In this document: positions 60,196-64,000 of the stretch, in pieces
How positions within the stretch are numbered: the first letter of the stretch is position 1
Layout: every line of letters begins with the position of its first letter
Origin: Intestinibacillus massiliensis
GTDB taxonomy: Bacteria; Bacillota; Clostridia; Oscillospirales; Butyricicoccaceae
Direction of reading: 5' to 3'
Assembly: GCA_029267335.1 (NCBI GenBank)
Contig: JAJUJC010000001.1
Location: 62,001 to 126,000 of the forward strand
DNA: 64,000 nt
The notes under the pieces: model-generated
Told to the model about the DNA's origin: nothing
The model's database searches: none
What the model saw: the letters and a program-made list of their open reading frames with translations, nothing else
Made by a program: the position numbers and the translations under genes

Positions 60196-61950
60196 TTATA
60201 TTAATATTTTAATTAGCTGATCCTTGAGTAGCTTTCTGCGTCTTTTAATAAAATCAGAATAATTTTCATATGTATAATCCATGTCCGGCATATAATTGAT
60301 CGTCCGATATTGGATCTTATCGCTCTCAGTCAAATATTGCTCATTGAACCATTTGGAAAAATCAGTAGCGAGTTTTTCCTCATTAAGCTGAGCCGCAAGT
60401 AACTGCAAATTACTGATATCATTTACTGAGTCAATGTATTCATCAAGTTTATCCTCAGCAACATTCATCTTCCGAAGATAGGATTTTGTGAATTTGCTCT
60501 TCGGATAGATATGGTCCTCGTGGAACTTGTTGCTGAAATCAAGCGAAGGGTAAAGAAGCATAAGTGTGGAAAGAGTCTCGCTTTTTCCGTATTTCAATTT
60601 GAGAAGATATTCGTCTATGTCGTCATCGGTAAACTGAATTGATTTGTTTGTGCCCTTAAATTTGTCCATGATTTGATCTGTCGGAAAATCGTTTGTTCCA
60701 TTGACTCTCAAAATGTCGCGGATTGGCCGGAGCACATTGTCCGGCTGGCCGCTAAACACTTTTTTCAACATTGACCGTATCAGCCACTTTTTGATTTTCT
60801 CTCTATTTGCCTTTGTAGTCCCCGAATCCACGAAATTATCAGGCATTCCGATTTTCATCAGATAATATGCAATGGGTATTAAGGCGTTGTTTGAAGTGAG
60901 AGTCTCTCCTGAATATCCATATGATGAGACAAGCAGGACAGCTTGTTTTATTGCTTTTTTTATATCGTCCCATCGCGACTCGATCTTCATCATGTTCTGT
61001 TTGTTAAAGTTGTCGACCTTGAATGCAATATTTGAGAAATCGCTAAGGACAAGCGCTGTCTTAAGGACAAAATCCTTATTGATTCTGAATCCGTCGCCTA
61101 TTGCGTTGACATCATCCACAAAGTCTGTGATTTCCTCCCTTGCATCGTGGGTTTCCCACTGTGCGGATGCTATGGACAGAAGCAGGTCCGAATAGCTAAG
61201 TTTTGTGCCGCCGCTGTTGACTCTGATAAAGATATTTAGTACTTTATCAAGTGCAACGGTTCTTTCCCTGTAGTAACTGATCATTCCCGCCTTGTTGATG
61301 ACGTTGTAGAGCTTTGAAAGCGCATTTATGGCGAAGCGGGATTGTTCCCTCGTGTAATGAAATTCTTCGGAATAACTGATATTGTCACTCACGAAAATAG
61401 AAACGTCGCCATCCTCCTGCATATCAAGAATTTTTCCCACTTCAAACCAGTACGTGTTCTGATCGTTCTGCACTTCCTTCTCCGAAAGGAATTTGAAATC
61501 ATACTCATTGTTGCTGTCTTCCGGGGAAGACAGCAGGTTGAGATGTAGCTTTCTGACCGGATAGGCGTTTTCGTTATTTCTCGCCAAGTATTTCAGCTTA
61601 TATGCGTATGTGCCTTTTAGTCCCAAATATATCGAAGTGAGTCTTTGCTGTCCATCGAGTACAGCAGTCACACCATCGGACCCCTTGAGATTGATTTTTT
61701 TATTGTGCACAAACTTCTTTTCGTGGTAATTACGGATAAATCCATAGAAATCGTAGTCGTTCACATGCTCCTTATTTATTTCCCAAAACAGAAAGGTCCC
61801 TATTGGGTAGTCTCGCATAAGAGAGTCGAATAAGGTTTCAATCTGATCCGTATCCCATACGTATTCTCTTTGAATAGAGGGAAGGACATATTTGTCCGCG
61901 GATATATTTTTCATCACCTCTGCAATAGTAATCGGCGTTTCATAGGCCAT
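60196..61950 (-). CDS. DUF262 (GmrSD-like) protein with C-terminal HNH-type domain
   Basis: 584 residues from ATG 61950 (MAYETPITIAEVMKNI), with AGGAGG eight bases upstream; an ATG two codons earlier sits too close. The N-terminal DUF262 domain has PSIQREYVWDTDQIETLFDS and the ParB-like VLDGQQRLTSIYLGL at 98-112. Near residues 477-495 HEDHIYPKSKFTKSYL and NDISNLQLL form the HxxP-type DUF1524/HNH nuclease motif. The same pairing occurs in GmrSD, BrxU and SspE-type enzymes that attack modified DNA or sense DNA modification. It neighbours hsdR, so it lies in a defence context. Confidence 0.82.
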   Translation of the reverse strand: MAYETPITIAEVMKNISADKYVLPSIQREYVWDTDQIETLFDSLMRDYPIGTFLFWEINKEHVNDYDFYGFIRNYHEKKFVHNKKINLKGSDGVTAVLDGQQRLTSIYLGLKGTYAYKLKYLARNNENAYPVRKLHLNLLSSPEDSNNEYDFKFLSEKEVQNDQNTYWFEVGKILDMQEDGDVSIFVSDNISYSEEFHYTREQSRFAINALSKLYNVINKAGMISYYRERTVALDKVLNIFIRVNSGGTKLSYSDLLLSIASAQWETHDAREEITDFVDDVNAIGDGFRINKDFVLKTALVLSDFSNIAFKVDNFNKQNMMKIESRWDDIKKAIKQAVLLVSSYGYSGETLTSNNALIPIAYYLMKIGMPDNFVDSGTTKANREKIKKWLIRSMLKKVFSGQPDNVLRPIRDILRVNGTNDFPTDQIMDKFKGTNKSIQFTDDDIDEYLLKLKYGKSETLSTLMLLYPSLDFSNKFHEDHIYPKSKFTKSYLRKMNVAEDKLDEYIDSVNDISNLQLLAAQLNEEKLATDFSKWFNEQYLTESDKIQYRTINYMPDMDYTYENYSDFIKRRRKLLKDQLIKILI

Positions 61951-62019
61951 TTTCATGTCCTCCTATATATTTTTTCTCTTTACATTAAGAGGCAAGAACA
62001 AATTGAGTAAATGGCGGTC

Positions 62020-62256
62020 TTATTGGCGTTTCTCAAGGTCAAATTGTTTTGCCCATGCTACAAAGGCGATTCTGTTCCGCTCATACCACTGACTGGTCAC
62101 AAAATACTTCTCTACGTTAAAGGCAAATAAGTCTCTCCGGCAATGCGGATATTCGCTGATGGTAATCTGTGTAGTAATGTCCAGCTCGGCGTTATATTTT
62201 TTGATCAGTGCCTCGTAAAGGCACAGTGTATCCTTGCTCCACTGTGCCGACTGCAT
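62020..62256 (-). CDS. Small protein between hsdR and the DUF262 gene, unknown function
   Basis: 78 residues from ATG 62256. The upstream frame is open for about ten further codons and no good ribosome site fits this ATG, so the start is uncertain (GGAGGAG lies further upstream near 62284). Helical, aromatic-rich sequence (SKDTLCLYEALIKKYNAELD, AFNVEKYFVTSQWYERNRIA, FVAWAKQFDLEKRQ). It starts 57 bases after the hsdR stop and reads the same way. I do not recognise it. Confidence 0.5.
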   Translation of the reverse strand: MQSAQWSKDTLCLYEALIKKYNAELDITTQITISEYPHCRRDLFAFNVEKYFVTSQWYERNRIAFVAWAKQFDLEKRQ

Positions 62257-62312
62257 AGCGAGCAGTTCATTGTAATGACTGCTCCTCCCAAATCATCCCA
62301 TAGCTACTGAAT

Positions 62313-64000
62313 CTAATCGCGATTAAAGCGAGTTCCACCAATTCCAAAATACTTCTCAAAGAATGCTTTCAGCTTATCAATGATACTCTGTTTCTTTTTC
62401 TCCCTATTCCCGCCCCCAAAGCGGCTCACAGGTGGCATAATTCTATCAATATCCGTACCAACAGTCTTTATCTCGCCTTCTCGGAACGAGTTTTCCAAGA
62501 AAATACGAGTTTCTGCCGGCTTCAATTTTTCGTCTTGAATCAGTGCAGCAAGATCCTGCTCGCGCTGCTGGGCAACAAACTCATGCCATTCGCTCATAAC
62601 ATCATCCGCATCATTGACACCCGCGATAAAGGTTTCAATTAGCTGTTTTTTACTGCGTAGTTCAGGGCTGGCATCGATTGCCTTTTTAATGGTAACAAGC
62701 ACCTCTTTATCCTCGCAGTGCGTGTCGTGGTACTTCTTCACCAGCATGAGGATGTAGTCAATATTAATCTCGATTTGCTTGATCAGTTCAATCTCGAATA
62801 CGATATCGTCAATAATATTGGTGCTTTCCCCGTTTTCACGCTTGCGCTTCCATTCATCGCGCAAGTCCTGGTATCTGCCCAGATAATCCTGCAAGTCCCG
62901 TTCAGCAATCATCTCTTTCCCCTTAAACTCATCGAAGGAGGCAAGAAGATTACGCATGCGTAGGATAGCACCAAACAACGAAATAAAGTCTTTCTGATTC
63001 TGCTCACCAATAATCTGCGGCTCTGATAGCGGGAACTGGTTTGACAAGTGCTCGATCATATCAATATAACCCGGTTTGGGAGTGCCATCGACAGATTCGT
63101 ACCCGTAATAATAATCTTTGAAGCTTTGCAACAAAACGATACCGCCGGCATTTTTATCTCCGAACAGCGAGATTGCCCCATCCACTCTCTTTTGCAAATT
63201 GCGGAAGCAAACAATATTACCGAAAGTCTTGATCGAATTGAGAATGCGATTGGTGCGGCTGAATGCCTGGATCAAGCCGTGCATCTTGAGGTTTTTATCG
63301 ACCCACAAGGTATTAAGCGTGGTAGCGTCAAAGCCGGTAAGGAACATATTGACCACAATTAAAAGGTCCAGCTCCTTGTTCTTCATCCGCAGAGATACAT
63401 CCTTGTAGTAATTCTGGAACTTGTCAGAAGATGTGTCATAGGTGGTATGGAACATCCCGTTATAATCATCTATTGCGCTCTCTAAAAAATCGCGGGAGCT
63501 CTTGTCCAGTGCGGAAGTATCCTCCGGGTTTTCCTCATCAAGGATGCCGTCGGTCTCTTCTTCATTTTGGGTGTAGCTGTAGATGACTGCGATTTTCAAC
63601 TGCTTGGTCGGATCTGCCTGCATCTGCCTGCGGAATTCCTCATAATACAGCTTCGCCATGTCCACAGAGGCCACCGCAAAGATGGAGTTAAATCCGCTGA
63701 TCCGCTGTTTTTGCTTGATTTCCTCAACCGCACCTCTTTCAGCCGAAGCCACATCTGAAATATTTGTCAGCTGATTAAAGATGTACGACTTATCGCCACG
63801 ATAGGTTTTCTGATCGAAGTGGCCCAGAATGTATTTGGCAACCAATGCAATGCGCTGCGGAGCCATGAACGCCTTTTCTCGGTCGATGTCCCAAACCTGC
63901 TCGTCGTCGATGTCCCGGTCGCTATCCATGGTTTTGATATAGTCCACACGGAAGGGCAGCACGTTTTTATCGTTGATGGCATCCACAATCGTATAGGTGT
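62313..64000 (-). CDS. hsdR: Type I restriction enzyme R subunit, C-terminal part
   Basis: Open to the window edge: before the codon at 63986 the frame continues (TYTIVDAINDKNVLPFRVDY), so at least 562 residues belong to a larger protein whose N-terminal nuclease and DEAD-box motor start outside. Visible motor motifs: LLIVVNMFLTGFDATTLNTL (motif V) and HGLIQAFSRTNRILNS (motif VI). A C-terminal helical domain ends with GIGGTRFNRD. HsdR translocates and cuts DNA in complex with HsdM and HsdS, which are not in the window. It leads the hsdR / small gene / DUF262 run. Confidence 0.92.
   Translation of the reverse strand, partial: TYTIVDAINDKNVLPFRVDYIKTMDSDRDIDDEQVWDIDREKAFMAPQRIALVAKYILGHFDQKTYRGDKSYIFNQLTNISDVASAERGAVEEIKQKQRISGFNSIFAVASVDMAKLYYEEFRRQMQADPTKQLKIAVIYSYTQNEEETDGILDEENPEDTSALDKSSRDFLESAIDDYNGMFHTTYDTSSDKFQNYYKDVSLRMKNKELDLLIVVNMFLTGFDATTLNTLWVDKNLKMHGLIQAFSRTNRILNSIKTFGNIVCFRNLQKRVDGAISLFGDKNAGGIVLLQSFKDYYYGYESVDGTPKPGYIDMIEHLSNQFPLSEPQIIGEQNQKDFISLFGAILRMRNLLASFDEFKGKEMIAERDLQDYLGRYQDLRDEWKRKRENGESTNIIDDIVFEIELIKQIEINIDYILMLVKKYHDTHCEDKEVLVTIKKAIDASPELRSKKQLIETFIAGVNDADDVMSEWHEFVAQQREQDLAALIQDEKLKPAETRIFLENSFREGEIKTVGTDIDRIMPPVSRFGGGNREKKKQSIIDKLKAFFEKYFGIGGTRFNRD

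Noticed and set aside
1-64000. CRISPR arrays, tRNA or rRNA genes
   Set aside because: No regularly spaced direct repeats and no cloverleaf or rRNA signature sequences were recognised on either strand.

Overview
The window reads as chromosome of a strictly anaerobic, Gram-positive-type member of the Clostridia, most likely an Oscillospirales (Ruminococcaceae or Butyricicoccaceae-like) gut bacterium. This is inferred from a PolC-type replicase, RNase M5, an alaS T-box leader, an FMN riboswitch on a RibU transporter, S-layer-homology (SLH) proteins, ThyX, a monomeric [FeFe] hydrogenase and 'GGAGG' ribosome sites. The exact genus cannot be read from the sequence alone.

Layout. 1-2455: the start of an SLH surface protein (minus strand, leaving the window) and guaA. 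2443-15386: an integrative mobilizable element of about 12.9 kb in the 3' end of guaA, bounded by a 13-bp direct repeat of the last guaA codons. It has a regulator with divergent promoters, xis and int, a mobC-like gene, a RepA-like ATPase, an oriT-like hairpin, a MobV-type relaxase and two small cargo genes. Its defence cargo is a type IIS restriction-modification system of AlwI type (controller, two-domain adenine methylase, endonuclease), followed by a broken P-loop ATPase gene. The relaxase has an in-frame amber codon, the RepA gene has lost part of its C-terminal region, and the ATPase gene has three frame breaks, so the element looks partly decayed. 15387-15794 is a scar zone with a coding remnant, a 98-bp imperfect inverted repeat and a 46-bp perfect palindrome.

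15794-42307 is housekeeping chromosome, mostly minus strand: ribU with FMN riboswitch; comEC-holA-rnmV; alaS with T-box and a HIT protein; DUF2156 / GNAT / PfpI / 5-FCL / CPBP protease / mltG / U32; wecG-thyX; efp; mtaB; an HPr-like protein without its active-site His; a YcdB/SLH protein; a lipoprotein; an [FeFe] hydrogenase; xth; an aminotransferase. 42310-48814 is a compact histidine operon in the order hisZG-hisD-hisB-hisH-hisA-hisF-hisI-hisE, whose first gene fuses the HisZ regulatory and HisG catalytic subunits of ATP phosphoribosyltransferase. 48927-59666 is the operon pyrH-frr-uppS-cdsA-dxr-rseP-ispG-polC (pyrimidine, ribosome recycling, isoprenoid, lipid and replication functions).

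59783-64000 is a second accessory, defence-like zone: an IS256-family transposase remnant with its terminal repeat, a gene fragment, a DUF262/GmrSD-like gene, an unknown small gene and the C-terminal part of a type I restriction subunit HsdR that runs out of the window.

The most unusual items are the element with its type IIS cargo and paired operator layout, the HisZ-HisG fusion, and the degenerate catalytic motifs in ComEC and the HPr-like protein. I see no CRISPR array, rRNA or tRNA.
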